Positions 8,711-17,385 are shown, counted from the stretch's first letter. The stretch is DNA of 64,000 nucleotides from Akkermansia sp. (GCA_017435505.1 JAFSEZ010000053.1:1-64000); one strand, 5' to 3'. The notes: generated by a model not told the origin, from the sequence alone. Translations and numbers: made by a program.

Positions 8711-10846
8711 TTATTTTGCCTGAACCGGTGTGCCGTTTTCTAATTCTGCCAGCTGGGTGGTGATGACTTTTGCCCCGTTGTTCAGCCCGGCAAAGACGGG
8801 TACGAGTCCTTCTTCATTGGCGGTGCCGCAGTGGATGCGTGTTTGCACGGCACGACCGTTTTTCAGCAGGTATACATACTTGCCGCGCGTGTCTATCTGC
8901 ACCGCTTGGGCGGGGATGCCGGGTACGGTGATATCCGCTTTGCGTTTCACGCGGATGGTCACAACACCGCCGGGGTGCAGTTCGTGCTTGGCATTGTCGA
9001 AAATGGCCCAGAGATTCTGGGTGTCGGTGGCTTGCTGAATCACGTTGTCGCAGAATGAAACACAACCCTTTTCGCTGAATGTTTTGCCATTGGCCGTCAC
9101 CAGAGTGATTTCTGCATCACGGATGAGGTCTTCCACATTGCCGTAGTGGGAGAGGATGCCACTCTCGCTCAATGAGAAGCGCACATAGATGGGGCTGAGT
9201 TGCACCAGAGTGGCCAGTGGCGATTTCACATCGGTGATGTAGTTACCCTTGGAAAAGTTCACACGGCCAATGCGTGAATTGATCGCGGCGCGAACCGTGC
9301 AGCGCGAGAGGTCATCCTGAGCCACCGTCAGGGCAGCCTGTGCTTTTTCTTTTTGTGCTTGGAGCTCATCCAGCGTTGCTTTGGCGCTTTCTACGTCATC
9401 TTTACTGGTGGCATTGCGGGCGATGAGTTGCTGCTGGCGGGCATACTTGCTGGTGGCATCGGCGATGAGCACATCCAGCTGCATGATTTTGGCCTTCTGG
9501 GCATCCACCGTGGCTTTGTAGCGAGTGGGGTCGATGTTGAAGAGCACATCTCCCTGTTTCACGCGGTCGCCCTCCTTGAAAGCGGGTTCTTCCAGCACAC
9601 CCTGCACCAGCGGACGGATGTTGACGCGGTTGATGGCTTCCACTCGCGCACCCTGGCACACCAGCACCGTGGGGTCGCTGATGGGGGTGGCCTCTACCAC
9701 ATCTGCCACCACAGGGGAATCTTCTTGGACCGAAGTAGTGCTGCCGGATTTGGTGTCGAGTTTCTGTTCTTCCGGGTATACGGGCACTACGGTGGCACCT
9801 ACTCTCGTCTTGTGCGACCCATCTGTGATGACAGTCTCGCCGGGTTGCAGGCCGTCGTAAATCGACTGCATGCGTCCTTGCACTGTGCCGGAGATGACCT
9901 CTCGGCGGGCCACTTTCCCGGCCTCATCCACCGTGTACACATAGGCCCCCACCTCATCGTGGTGTACGGCGGTGAGCGGTACCATGGTGACTTCTGCGGT
10001 GTTGTTCAGGGAAATGTGAAGAGCCCCGATGCCACGGGGGGTGAGTACCTGTTTCTTATTGTCGAACTTGGCCCACAGGGTGTAAGTATCGGTATTACCT
10101 GTGAGCAAGTTGTCCACAATCTCGATGTGCCCGGCGGCAGGGTACCCTCGGCCATCTGCCGTGGTCAGGCGTACATTTGTCACATTGCTGATTTCCTTTG
10201 GCCCGCGGAAAATGCCGTTCACATCGCTCTGGCTGAGCGGGAAGCGCACATAGATGGGATCCACCTGTGTAATGGTGGCCAGCATTTCTCCCTGGGTGAT
10301 GTAGTTGCCCTTGGAGAACTCTCGGCGGCCGATGCGGCCTGTAATTTCGGCGCGGATGGTGCAATCTTTCAGGTCTTTTTCAGCCTTCACCAAGTTGGCT
10401 TCGGCTTCGATTTTCTTGGCTTTCAGTCCTTCCAGACGAGCCAAGGCGCTTTCCACCGTTTCCACTGATGCTGCATGACTGTTGGCCAAAGCGCGCAGGC
10501 GTTTATGGTTGTTTTCGGCGTAGATGATTTGGGCGTTAATCTCCTTCAATGTTGCCTGAGCTTGGTCGAACGCTGCTTTATAGCGAATGGGATTGATTTC
10601 AAAGAGCACATCGCCCTCATTCACTATGCTGCCTTCTTTGAATTTTGTCTCCAGCAAAAATCCTTCTACAGCGGCTTTCACCTGTACCTTGCGGATGGCT
10701 TCCACGTGTCCAATGCTCCGCCGAAATATCATATCCAACCCCGTGGTGGCTTTTTCCACCTGCACGCGGGTGGCCGGCATACCCGGCATCTGCGCCAGTG
10801 CACTGCCGGTCAGTAGCAATATGCTTGTCAATACGCTCAGCTTCAT
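8711..10846 (-). CDS. RND periplasmic adaptor, tandem fusion of two adaptor units
   Basis: A 711-residue membrane-fusion protein, about twice the usual 350-400. The signal peptide ends A-L-A-Q near residue 19. Unit 1 (about 25-370) and unit 2 (about 390-711) each contain a lipoyl half-motif (V-E-G-F-L-L / V-Q-G-V-L-E), the K-E-G-x-x-V-x-x-G-D-V-L-F block, a coiled-coil hairpin, a G-R-I/V-G-R/x barrel segment and P-I-Y-V-R-F. It therefore looks like an in-frame gene duplication. Adaptors work as six protomers arranged as a trimer of dimers, so three fused chains could supply a full ring. It is the first gene of the pump operon, behind an extended -10 promoter. No frameshift or internal stop is seen. 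Confidence 0.93.
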   Translation of the reverse strand: MKLSVLTSILLLTGSALAQMPGMPATRVQVEKATTGLDMIFRRSIGHVEAIRKVQVKAAVEGFLLETKFKEGSIVNEGDVLFEINPIRYKAAFDQAQATLKEINAQIIYAENNHKRLRALANSHAASVETVESALARLEGLKAKKIEAEANLVKAEKDLKDCTIRAEITGRIGRREFSKGNYITQGEMLATITQVDPIYVRFPLSQSDVNGIFRGPKEISNVTNVRLTTADGRGYPAAGHIEIVDNLLTGNTDTYTLWAKFDNKKQVLTPRGIGALHISLNNTAEVTMVPLTAVHHDEVGAYVYTVDEAGKVARREVISGTVQGRMQSIYDGLQPGETVITDGSHKTRVGATVVPVYPEEQKLDTKSGSTTSVQEDSPVVADVVEATPISDPTVLVCQGARVEAINRVNIRPLVQGVLEEPAFKEGDRVKQGDVLFNIDPTRYKATVDAQKAKIMQLDVLIADATSKYARQQQLIARNATSKDDVESAKATLDELQAQKEKAQAALTVAQDDLSRCTVRAAINSRIGRVNFSKGNYITDVKSPLATLVQLSPIYVRFSLSESGILSHYGNVEDLIRDAEITLVTANGKTFSEKGCVSFCDNVIQQATDTQNLWAIFDNAKHELHPGGVVTIRVKRKADITVPGIPAQAVQIDTRGKYVYLLKNGRAVQTRIHCGTANEEGLVPVFAGLNNGAKVITTQLAELENGTPVQAK

Positions 10847-10873
10847 GTTGATTGTTACGTTTGTTGAAATAAA

Positions 10874-10882
10874 ATTATATCA
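10874..10882 (-). promoter_or_regulatory. Extended -10 promoter of the adaptor-pump operon
   Basis: On the minus strand TGATATAAT is a perfect extended -10 (TG-n-TATAAT), about 28 bp before the adaptor ATG. No good -35 hexamer is visible. It lies just beyond the stop of the upstream Sel1 gene. Confidence 0.65.
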
Positions 10883-10888
10883 CGTTTT

Positions 10889-11611
10889 TTAACTGAATTT
10901 TTTAAAAAAGCTAACATCTCGGTGACCTGTTTGCGGGGCGTTTTGCATCTGTTGCAAAATCAGCTGAGCAGTTTCGCTTTGCAGCTCCAGAGCAATACCA
11001 AACCACCCCATGGATAGATCGGGGGAGGGGTGAACCCCGGTCCCCTCAAGATAACACAAAGAGAGCAACAACGCAGCCTCCCCATTGCCCCCCATAGCGG
11101 CATAACGCAGGTAATCCACAGCCTGGCAGAGTGCCGCCTGATCGGTTTCATTTTTCATCAGGCGCGTGGCCATGTATAATTCAGCTAGGGGATTTTCAGC
11201 GTCCAGCAGTTGCTGTAGGGTGCGCTTGGCTGCGGTGGTGCTCGTTTGTTTGTCGGCATGTGCCAGTATGGCCATCATGGCATGTTCATTCCCCTGTGCT
11301 GCAGCTTTGTTGTACCAGCTCAAGGCTGTTTTTTCATGGCGCGGATGCCCCACCCCTTGCTGGTAACAGGCTCCCAAAGCGGCTTGAGCCTTGGCATGTC
11401 CCTGCTGTGCAGCTGCCAGAAACCACCCCAAGGCAAGTTGCGGATTTTTTTTGCTTTTTTGCCCGGTCAGCAAGCGCCGGCCGTATTCGTATTGAGCATG
11501 GGACTCACCGGCTTGGGCTCGCTCCAGAATGCTGTGCGTTGAGCTCTTGCAGCCGCAGAGCCATAAAAAGCTCGGCAGAAGCAGCACCCATCTGATCAGG
11601 CTTGATTTCAT
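10889..11611 (-). CDS. Sel1-repeat lipoprotein
   Basis: A 240-residue protein made largely of Sel1-like (TPR-related) repeats, recognised by recurring A-x-x-x-L-G-x-x-Y-x-x-G-x-G and A-L-x-W-Y/F-x-x-A-A-x-Q-G blocks. It has an N-terminal hydrophobic segment and lipobox W-L-C-G-C, so it is probably membrane-anchored in the periplasm. Sel1 repeats bind protein partners and the partner is unknown. The start at 11611 is chosen because M-K-S-S-L begins the signal peptide and its ATG overlaps the UDG stop (ATGA), which suggests coupled translation. Confidence 0.85.
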   Translation of the reverse strand: MKSSLIRWVLLLPSFLWLCGCKSSTHSILERAQAGESHAQYEYGRRLLTGQKSKKNPQLALGWFLAAAQQGHAKAQAALGACYQQGVGHPRHEKTALSWYNKAAAQGNEHAMMAILAHADKQTSTTAAKRTLQQLLDAENPLAELYMATRLMKNETDQAALCQAVDYLRYAAMGGNGEAALLLSLCYLEGTGVHPSPDLSMGWFGIALELQSETAQLILQQMQNAPQTGHRDVSFFKKFS

Positions 11612-12402
11612 GCCGGTAAAAAATATCCTCTTTGTTTGGGGGTGATGGGTAGTTGCAAATGCTCCATGGTGGCAAGCATATCTTCCCACACCGCTCGTTT
11701 GGCTCGCATGCTTTCATTGCGCAGCAGGTAACTGGGGTGGTACGTCACCCGCACGGGAATCCCTTGGCACTCATGCCATTGCCCGCGCAAGTTGCTCACC
11801 GTGGCTGCTGTGCCCAGTAAACCTTTGGCGCTGGTGCCCCCCAAACACACAATGCATGCCGGTTGTATTGCCCGTATTTCGGCCATGATGAGCGGAAGAC
11901 AGGCCGACAGTTCTTCTTCGTTCGGGGCACGGTTGGCCGTGCCTTGGTTTGCACCCATCGAGGGGCGGAACTTGCATACGTTGGAAATATAGACCTCCTC
12001 TCTCGTGAGACCCATTGCCCCCAAAATTTGGTTGAGCTTTTGCCCGGCTTTGCCCACAAATGGCTCCTGCCGGAGTTCTTCCTCATAGCCGGGCGCTTCA
12101 CCCACCAGCATGAGCCGCGCATGCGGATTCCCCGTGGCAAACACCATCGTTTCGCGAAGCGTTCCCAGCGCGCGCGCCGCTTTCCAATGAGCTGCTCGCT
12201 CTCGCAAATAGGCCAACTTTTCTTCTGTGCTTTGCATGCTCTGTACCGGTGTTGCCGGCGGCTCAGGCGGTACTCCTTTTTGCTTCGCTTGCATCCAGCC
12301 GCGTAATATGCCCCGTGCCTCCTCATCCAGCGCCACGCGTATGCTGCCGCTTTCCTGCATGTGGGAAAGCCCTTGCATGGCTATTTCTCGGAGTGTTGGC
12401 AT
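11608..12402 (-). CDS. Uracil-DNA glycosylase, family 4-like, lacking most Fe-S cysteines
   Basis: A 264-residue protein with the family 4 UDG active site: G-E-A-P-G-Y-E-E-E-L-R-Q-E-P-F-V-G-K-A-G-Q (water-activating motif) and the late motif H-P-S-Y-L-L-R. It would excise uracil from DNA. Family 4 enzymes normally hold a [4Fe-4S] cluster with four Cys. Here the N-terminal C-x-x-C is absent (W-K-A-A-R-A-L-G in its place), the Cys of V-K-C-R-P reads V-C-K-F-R-P, and only the Cys of S-A-C-L-P-L clearly remains. An N-terminal extension of about 60 residues precedes the domain. The fold call is firm; activity without the cluster is untested. Confidence 0.87.
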   Translation of the reverse strand: MPTLREIAMQGLSHMQESGSIRVALDEEARGILRGWMQAKQKGVPPEPPATPVQSMQSTEEKLAYLRERAAHWKAARALGTLRETMVFATGNPHARLMLVGEAPGYEEELRQEPFVGKAGQKLNQILGAMGLTREEVYISNVCKFRPSMGANQGTANRAPNEEELSACLPLIMAEIRAIQPACIVCLGGTSAKGLLGTAATVSNLRGQWHECQGIPVRVTYHPSYLLRNESMRAKRAVWEDMLATMEHLQLPITPKQRGYFLPA

Positions 12403-12516
12403 GCTCTCATTCTACCACACTACTCTCTTGCTTTGCAAGGGGTGTTTTGTGATGTTTGTGGCTTACCCTACGTTTCTCAAATTCACATTTAATTTTGTTC
12501 TAAAAGTTCTTTCGGC

Positions 12517-12545
12517 TTGACATTTTGGTCAAAAGGTAGTTTTAT
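12517..12545 (+). promoter_or_regulatory. Promoter of the mS38-like gene
   Basis: TTGACA (12517-12522) is followed 17 bp later by TTTTAT (12540-12545), about 100 bp before the small gene's ATG. The -35 matches consensus fully. Confidence 0.65.
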
Positions 12546-12643
12546 AGCTGCCCCGCCATAAGATGGTAGGATGAGTGCGAAAGCGCCCCTATTGCGGGAA
12601 AATCTCCCAAAACGAGAAAAAACTAACGAAAACATAAATTATT

Positions 12644-12748
12644 ATGGGATCGCTTAAGAAGAGACGTAAGGCTAAAATCAATAAGCACAAGCGCAGCAAG
12701 CGCATGCGCCAGAACCGCCACAAGAAGCGTTTGCGTTACAAGTCCTAA
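12644..12748 (+). CDS. Very small basic ribosomal-type protein (AURKAIP1/COX24, mS38-like)
   Basis: A 34-codon gene. The product is almost entirely Lys/Arg/His: M-G-S-L-K-K-R-R-K-A-K-I-N-K-H-K-R-S-K-R, then M-R-Q-N-R-H-K-K-R-L-R. The pattern K-x-x-x-H-K-x-x-K-R-x-R-x-N-R-H-K matches the AURKAIP1/COX24 C-terminal domain, known as mS38 in mitochondrial ribosomes and as a tiny small-subunit protein in Bacteroidetes-type ribosomes. It is monocistronic, with a TTGACA promoter upstream and a strong terminator downstream, which supports a real, well-expressed gene. The leader is A-rich without a Shine-Dalgarno sequence. Confidence 0.85.
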   Translation: MGSLKKRRKAKINKHKRSKRMRQNRHKKRLRYKS

Positions 12749-12792
12749 GCTGCGCGCTTAGGCCACGTCCGCAAGCGACGCTGTTCTTTTTC

Positions 12793-12839
12793 ACGGCACT
12801 GTTTCCTGTATGGGAGGCAGTGCCGTTTTGATGGGCAAG
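12793..12839 (+). terminator. Terminator after the mS38-like gene
   Basis: ACGGCACTG (12793-12801) pairs with CAGTGCCGT (12828-12836), with further inner pairing, followed by T residues. Confidence 0.8.
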
Positions 12840-12895
12840 GAGAGGATGGGATTCCCGCAAAAGATGCGGGGCGGGGCAAGTGGGGGCGGTGGAAA

Positions 12896-13984
12896 TCAGA
12901 GTACGCTCTCAAAGAAGCCTCCGCCCAGCAGGCATTCGCCGCGGTCGGCATCGGGGGCGTAGAAAGCACACACTTGGCCGAGCGCGAGCGCGCGTACAGG
13001 CTCATCAAAAGTAAGCTGTACTTTGTTGTTCCCCAAGTGGGTACAGGTGGCATGCACCGCACGGGTGCGGTAGCGGGGTTGGGCCATCACACGCTCCGGG
13101 AGGGGGTGGAGCGTGTTGGAGATGGAGCCCACAATGGCACTGCGGGCATAGAGTCCGGGAGTTTCTTCTCCCTCGTAGCCGAGAATGAGTTGGTTTTTCT
13201 GCAAATCTTTGCCCACAACAACGTAGGCAACTCCCTCTCGCGGCGAGGCTACGTGGTGGCCTTTGCGCTGCCCCATGGTGAAAAGGTGTAGGCCTTGGTG
13301 CTGCCCCAGGACACGGCCTTGCAGGTCTACGATGTCGCCGGGATTGTCCGGGAGGTAGTGGCGCAGGAAGTCGCTCATTTTGACCTGTCCGATAAAGCAG
13401 ATGCCTTGGGAGTCTTTTTTTTCCGCATTGGGCAGGTGAAAGCGGCGAGCAATCTCGCGCACTTCCGGTTTGGTGATGTGGCCTACGGGGAAGATGGCGT
13501 GGGCTACCTGTTCGGGGCGCATGAGAGCGAGGAAGTAAGATTGGTCTTTGTTGCGGTCTGCCCCTCGGAGGATGTAGCTACCCTCGCCCGGTACATCCAA
13601 GCGGTTGGCGTAGTGGCCTGTGGCCACGCCGGAGAAGCCTTGTTCGCGGGCGTAATCCAGTAGTACACCAAACTTCATTTCGCGGTTGCAGAGCACATCC
13701 GGGTTGGGGGTGGAGCCGTTGCGGTAGCCCTCGATGAGGTAGTTGACAACACGCTCACGGTATTGGGCAATCAAATCAACCACGCGCAGCTCAATGCCCA
13801 GCGTGCGGCATACGCCGAGCGCATCTTCAATGTCGCGCTCCCAAGGGCATTCTCCGGGTATGTTTTCATCGTTGACCCAGTTTTTCATGTAGGCGGCCAC
13901 TACCTCGTGCCCCTGCTGTACGAGCAGGGCTGCGGCTGCGGCGCTGTCTACGCCGCCACTGAGAGCTACAAGAATGCGTGCCAT
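12896..13984 (-). CDS. mnmA: tRNA-specific 2-thiouridylase MnmA
   Basis: A 362-residue enzyme that makes 2-thiouridine at U34 of tRNA Lys, Glu and Gln using ATP and persulfide sulfur. The start A-R-I-L-V-A-L-S-G-G-V-D-S is the PP-loop. The catalytic cysteines are in N-P-D-V-L-C-N-R-E-M-K-F-G and Q-G-I-C-F-I-G-Q. The C-terminal barrel ends with the usual short tail. The ATG at 13984 is chosen because it begins the PP-loop strand; upstream in-frame sequence is unlike any MnmA. A short gene starts 13 bp upstream on the same strand. Confidence 0.97.
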   Translation of the reverse strand: MARILVALSGGVDSAAAAALLVQQGHEVVAAYMKNWVNDENIPGECPWERDIEDALGVCRTLGIELRVVDLIAQYRERVVNYLIEGYRNGSTPNPDVLCNREMKFGVLLDYAREQGFSGVATGHYANRLDVPGEGSYILRGADRNKDQSYFLALMRPEQVAHAIFPVGHITKPEVREIARRFHLPNAEKKDSQGICFIGQVKMSDFLRHYLPDNPGDIVDLQGRVLGQHQGLHLFTMGQRKGHHVASPREGVAYVVVGKDLQKNQLILGYEGEETPGLYARSAIVGSISNTLHPLPERVMAQPRYRTRAVHATCTHLGNNKVQLTFDEPVRALALGQVCAFYAPDADRGECLLGGGFFESVL

Positions 13985-13997
13985 GTTGTGTGTGGTG

Positions 13998-14213
13998 TCA
14001 GGGAGCGGTGTCGGGGTGGTGGCCGGGCTCAAGCGAGGAGAGGGCTTTTTCCAGTTCCTCCGGCGAGCCGAAAGCGTGCCGGAGCGCACAGCAAATGAAA
14101 GTGGAGACGTTCATCTGCAAAGCGGCGGCATGCTTTTCCATCCGGCGGTATAAGGGTAGGGGACAGCGAAAGGAAAAGGGGATGCGGTTCGGGCTGTCAT
14201 CAGTATCGCTCAT
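13998..14213 (-). CDS. Small ribbon-helix-helix-like protein
   Basis: A 71-residue protein. The segment I-P-F-S-F-R-C-P-L-P-L-Y-R-R-M-E-K-H-A followed by V-S-T-F-I-C-C-A-L-R-H-A-F has the strand-helix-helix spacing of MetJ/Arc-type DNA-binding domains that begin with a short basic strand. The C-terminus is acidic and Pro-rich. It lies 13 bp before mnmA, so the two are probably co-transcribed. It has no toxin partner, so it is not an obvious antitoxin. The family call rests on pattern only. Confidence 0.6.
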   Translation of the reverse strand: MSDTDDSPNRIPFSFRCPLPLYRRMEKHAAALQMNVSTFICCALRHAFGSPEELEKALSSLEPGHHPDTAP

Positions 14214-14304
14214 ACCGAGAAAATTCTAGCAGATTGTCCCGCCTGTGGCAATTCTTTTTCCTCTTACACCCCTCAAAGATGAAGTAATCTGTCTTTTCAA
14301 TCTG

Positions 14305-15258
14305 TCATTTGGCACAGAGAAGACGCATAGTGCGGGGGCACTTGCGTGTAAGCCAAGTACCCAGCGTGGTGAGGATGATAAGCCCGGCGAGCGGAATCCA
14401 CACATCGTAAAATCCGTGGAGTTTGTAATGATAGATAGGAGCGTAGAGTAAGGAATGGGCGGCGTAGGTGAACAGCATGCAGCTACCGGCTGTTGCCAAA
14501 GGGGGTGAGAGGCGCGGCAAGAAACGCTCCATTCCAATGCCGACCATGCAATACAGCACGGCATACGTGAGCGATTCCATGGGGAGCGAGCAGCCGTAGC
14601 TGGCGATGTCGAAATGCTCCAACATGTCCGGATGCCAGGCTCGTTGAAAATGCATGATAATGATACAGGAAATGATGGCAAGGGCATTGCGGCTGAGCCA
14701 GGTGCGTATGGTCTCCAAAGGTACGCATCGCAGGCAATAGCCCAGCATCACGGCTTGCATCCAGTCAAAACGCAATCCCACATGTTGGCGGGGTTCGGCA
14801 GCCCAGCTGAAGCTGATCATGAGAATCAGCACAAGCCAGTTGTAGCGCGGCAAAACGCGCAGCGCAGCCAGTGCCGCAATGATGAGTTGGTAAATAGTGA
14901 GATTACGCAGAAACCACAGCGGTACGTTGTAGGAAGAGGTGCCCCAGCCAAATACTTTGTCCCACGTCCATTGCAGTTCCGGGCGCACCAGCAGAAAGAG
15001 CCCCAGGGAGATAAATGACCACAGCAGCCATGCCAATCCCAGTTTCAGTGCGCGCTTGGCACACTTGCCTGCCTCTCTAGGCATGAAGTATCCTGCCATG
15101 GCAAAAAACAGGCAGATGGCACCGCCTACGGGTTTGCCCAGCCAGCCGGGGGCAGCGCCCGCATGCATCCACATGATGAAGAACATGGCCAGGCAACGGG
15201 CAACATCCACCCAAACCACGCGCGGCTTGGGGGCAAGTGTGGGGGATGCGGTGCTCAC
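14305..15258 (-). CDS. Acyltransferase 3 (OafA/WecH-like) membrane protein
   Basis: A 317-residue multi-spanning protein. The N-terminal R-V-V-W-V-D-V-A-R-C-L-A-M-F-F-I-M-W-M-H-A-G matches the acyltransferase-3 family, where the conserved Arg and the His of the first helices handle acyl transfer to sugars or polymers. About ten hydrophobic segments follow. A GTG start at 15258 is chosen because it overlaps the M42 peptidase stop (GTGA), which implies coupling. The acceptor substrate is unknown. Confidence 0.85.
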   Translation of the reverse strand: MSTASPTLAPKPRVVWVDVARCLAMFFIMWMHAGAAPGWLGKPVGGAICLFFAMAGYFMPREAGKCAKRALKLGLAWLLWSFISLGLFLLVRPELQWTWDKVFGWGTSSYNVPLWFLRNLTIYQLIIAALAALRVLPRYNWLVLILMISFSWAAEPRQHVGLRFDWMQAVMLGYCLRCVPLETIRTWLSRNALAIISCIIIMHFQRAWHPDMLEHFDIASYGCSLPMESLTYAVLYCMVGIGMERFLPRLSPPLATAGSCMLFTYAAHSLLYAPIYHYKLHGFYDVWIPLAGLIILTTLGTWLTRKCPRTMRLLCAK

Positions 15259-16337
15259 GATACGAAATCTTCTGCTTTGAGTCGGCGCTCTGCAATACGC
15301 CGTACAATGGCGCTCACCAGATCGCAGCAGGCGCATAAATCGCGGTCATCGATGATGCCGTTGTGGGAATGAATGTAGCGAGTAGGAGTGCTCAGTACAA
15401 TGGCGGGAGTACCCTGCCAGTGCGCGTAGCATGCGGCGGCATCCGTACCGCCTGTGCGGCGTACGGCCACTTGGTGGGGAATGCTAGCTTCCCGTGCGAC
15501 ATCAAGTACCAAATCAGCCAGCGCGGGGTGGGTGATGTGGGTGGGATCGAACAGGCGTATCTGCACCCCCTTGCCCACAACACCTTGGCGGCAGATGCTG
15601 CTCTGTCCGGGGGTGTCATCAGCAGGTGCCCCCTCCAGGATGATGGCCACATCCCCCACCATTTCAGCGGGGATCGCGCGTGCTCCGCGGGTGCCCACTT
15701 CTTCCATCACCGTGCCTATGGCATGGATATTGCAGTCTACTTGTTCGGAACAAAGCTGTTTCATGGCCTCCAGCATGCAGTATACCCCATTGCGGTTGTC
15801 AAAAGCTTTGCCCATCCAGCGGTGGGGCAGAGCAAGGGCTTGCATGTGCACATCCGGCACTACGGGACACCCCGGTGCAATGCCCAGTTGCTCCACCTCG
15901 GCTTGGCAGGAAGCGCCTACATCAATAAAAAGGGCATCATCTGCCATGACCTGACGCCGCTGCGCTTCCGGCAGCAGGTGCGGAGGCTTGGTGGCTATTT
16001 GCCCCGGTATGTTGGCTCCGGCTCGTGTTTGCACCAGTACACGTTGGCTGGGCAGGGTGTGGTTCCACCATCCACCCAGCGGTACCAGCGTCAGGTAGCC
16101 ATCCGGCGTGATACCTTGTACCATGAACCCCACCTCATCCATGTGCGCGATGAGAGAAACCGTAGGGGCATTTTCTCCCGCCTTGCGACTGCATATTTGC
16201 AAACCCGCTGCAGTGCGAGTCGATTCTCCGCATTCACTCAATTCGCGGCGTATCAGTTCGCAGATTTCACCCTCGAAGCCCGATACCCCATGCGCGTTGC
16301 TGCATTTCTCCAGAAGCTTTTGGTTGAACATGCCCAT
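15255..16337 (-). CDS. M42 family metallo-aminopeptidase
   Basis: A 360-residue zinc aminopeptidase of the glutamyl/deblocking class. Metal ligands and catalytic residues are visible: S-L-I-A-H-M-D-E-V-G (His, catalytic Asp), K-A-F-D-N-R-N-G (bridging Asp), G-T-V-M-E-E-V-G-T-R-G-A (Glu-Glu) and I-H-S-H-N-G near the end (last His). H-G-V-S-G-F-E begins the domain as in relatives. It likely trims peptides in the cytoplasm. The start is ATG 16337 or 16331. It overlaps the acyltransferase gene by 4 nt. Confidence 0.93.
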   Translation of the reverse strand: MGMFNQKLLEKCSNAHGVSGFEGEICELIRRELSECGESTRTAAGLQICSRKAGENAPTVSLIAHMDEVGFMVQGITPDGYLTLVPLGGWWNHTLPSQRVLVQTRAGANIPGQIATKPPHLLPEAQRRQVMADDALFIDVGASCQAEVEQLGIAPGCPVVPDVHMQALALPHRWMGKAFDNRNGVYCMLEAMKQLCSEQVDCNIHAIGTVMEEVGTRGARAIPAEMVGDVAIILEGAPADDTPGQSSICRQGVVGKGVQIRLFDPTHITHPALADLVLDVAREASIPHQVAVRRTGGTDAAACYAHWQGTPAIVLSTPTRYIHSHNGIIDDRDLCACCDLVSAIVRRIAERRLKAEDFVS

Positions 16338-16379
16338 GAGTATAAGCCGTATCCTCCCATTGTGCAAGCCGTTTCTTAC

Positions 16380-16408
16380 TTGTAAATGCGCTGAAAATGG
16401 GTTACAAT
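16380..16408 (+). promoter_or_regulatory. Promoter of the secreted protein gene at 16421
   Basis: TTGTAA (16380-16385), 17 bp, TACAAT (16403-16408). The predicted start is only about 6 nt before the ATG at 16421, so the transcript would have almost no leader. Confidence 0.6.
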
Positions 16409-16420
16409 TGTCCTCGTTAT

Positions 16421-17353
16421 ATGAAAACTTTTACATGTTACTTAGTATGTGCTTTCGCTTTTGTGTTTTGCGGTGTGTGTTCTTTTGTGTATGCTGATGA
16501 GGCAGCACCCGCAATCAAGAAACGCAGCAAGGCGTTTGATGGAGTTCGCGAGCAAGTAAAAAAAGATTTGCTGGATAAGGGCATCGGGGAGCAAGATTAT
16601 GAAGCGAAGATGAATGAGGTGATTGATTGCACGACTCCTCAGGACAGGACGCTTGCAAAGATGCTCATTATGGCGGGGGTGGATGTGGAAAAGAATGGTG
16701 CAGATTGGTGGCAGCGCTCATACAAGCACCCGGATGTCACCTCCCTTTTGGCCCTTGCAGGTGTGCCGAATGAGGCGAGGGTGAAGCCCGGCCAAAGCAA
16801 CAAAACTACGGCCAACGATACCGCCAACAAAGTCTCCGTGGCAGATGATAAAGAAGATGATGATTCTGATATTGCCCCGGACAAATCGGAAGATGACAAG
16901 ACGGTGAACATCATTAAGGGCCTTAAAAAAGTTTCCGGGAAGCCGGATGAGGATGCCAAGGCCTACGCCTTTATTGTGATGACGGAATTCTTCGTGAGCA
17001 ACATGTTCTCTGAAGTCGGAGCCTATGAAAAACCTGAAAAACATTTCAGGAAAATAGGCGTGGTGAAGCAGCTCCAATCTCTGCAAAAGAAGAAAGACGT
17101 GGAAACGATACTGGCGGTGGAAGAAGGGGCTGATATGAAAGCGGTGAGAACAAAATTGATGAAATGGTTGGGCATCAAAGCTCCCATCGTGCAGTGGAAT
17201 ACGGCGAATCTCTCGGAAATTGCAGGTTGCGATGGCGTTTACGTGGTGGATCGCAAGAGCGTGGGTATCTCCCAAGGCACGTTGGAGGATGGCGAATCCA
17301 TGGCCGAGATGATGAAGACGCTGAACGCTTGGCTCAAGAAGCATGCAGAGTGA
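16421..17353 (+). CDS. Secreted protein of unknown function
   Basis: A 310-residue protein with a signal peptide (M-K-T-F-T-C-Y-L-V-C-A-F-A, cleavage probably after V-Y-A near residue 25). The mature part has a helical N-terminal region, a strongly acidic linker (D-D-K-E-D-D-D-S-D-I around residues 140-155) and a C-terminal domain ending in an amphipathic helix. The C-terminal part (about 180-310) contains V-Y-V-V-D-R-K-S-V-G-I-S-Q-G-T and could be a thioredoxin-like fold, but no catalytic motif supports that. I do not recognise the family. It is a single gene with its own promoter. Confidence 0.7.
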   Translation: MKTFTCYLVCAFAFVFCGVCSFVYADEAAPAIKKRSKAFDGVREQVKKDLLDKGIGEQDYEAKMNEVIDCTTPQDRTLAKMLIMAGVDVEKNGADWWQRSYKHPDVTSLLALAGVPNEARVKPGQSNKTTANDTANKVSVADDKEDDDSDIAPDKSEDDKTVNIIKGLKKVSGKPDEDAKAYAFIVMTEFFVSNMFSEVGAYEKPEKHFRKIGVVKQLQSLQKKKDVETILAVEEGADMKAVRTKLMKWLGIKAPIVQWNTANLSEIAGCDGVYVVDRKSVGISQGTLEDGESMAEMMKTLNAWLKKHAE

Positions 17354-17385
17354 TTTCCTGTACGCATCCTGACAACCAACGAGTG

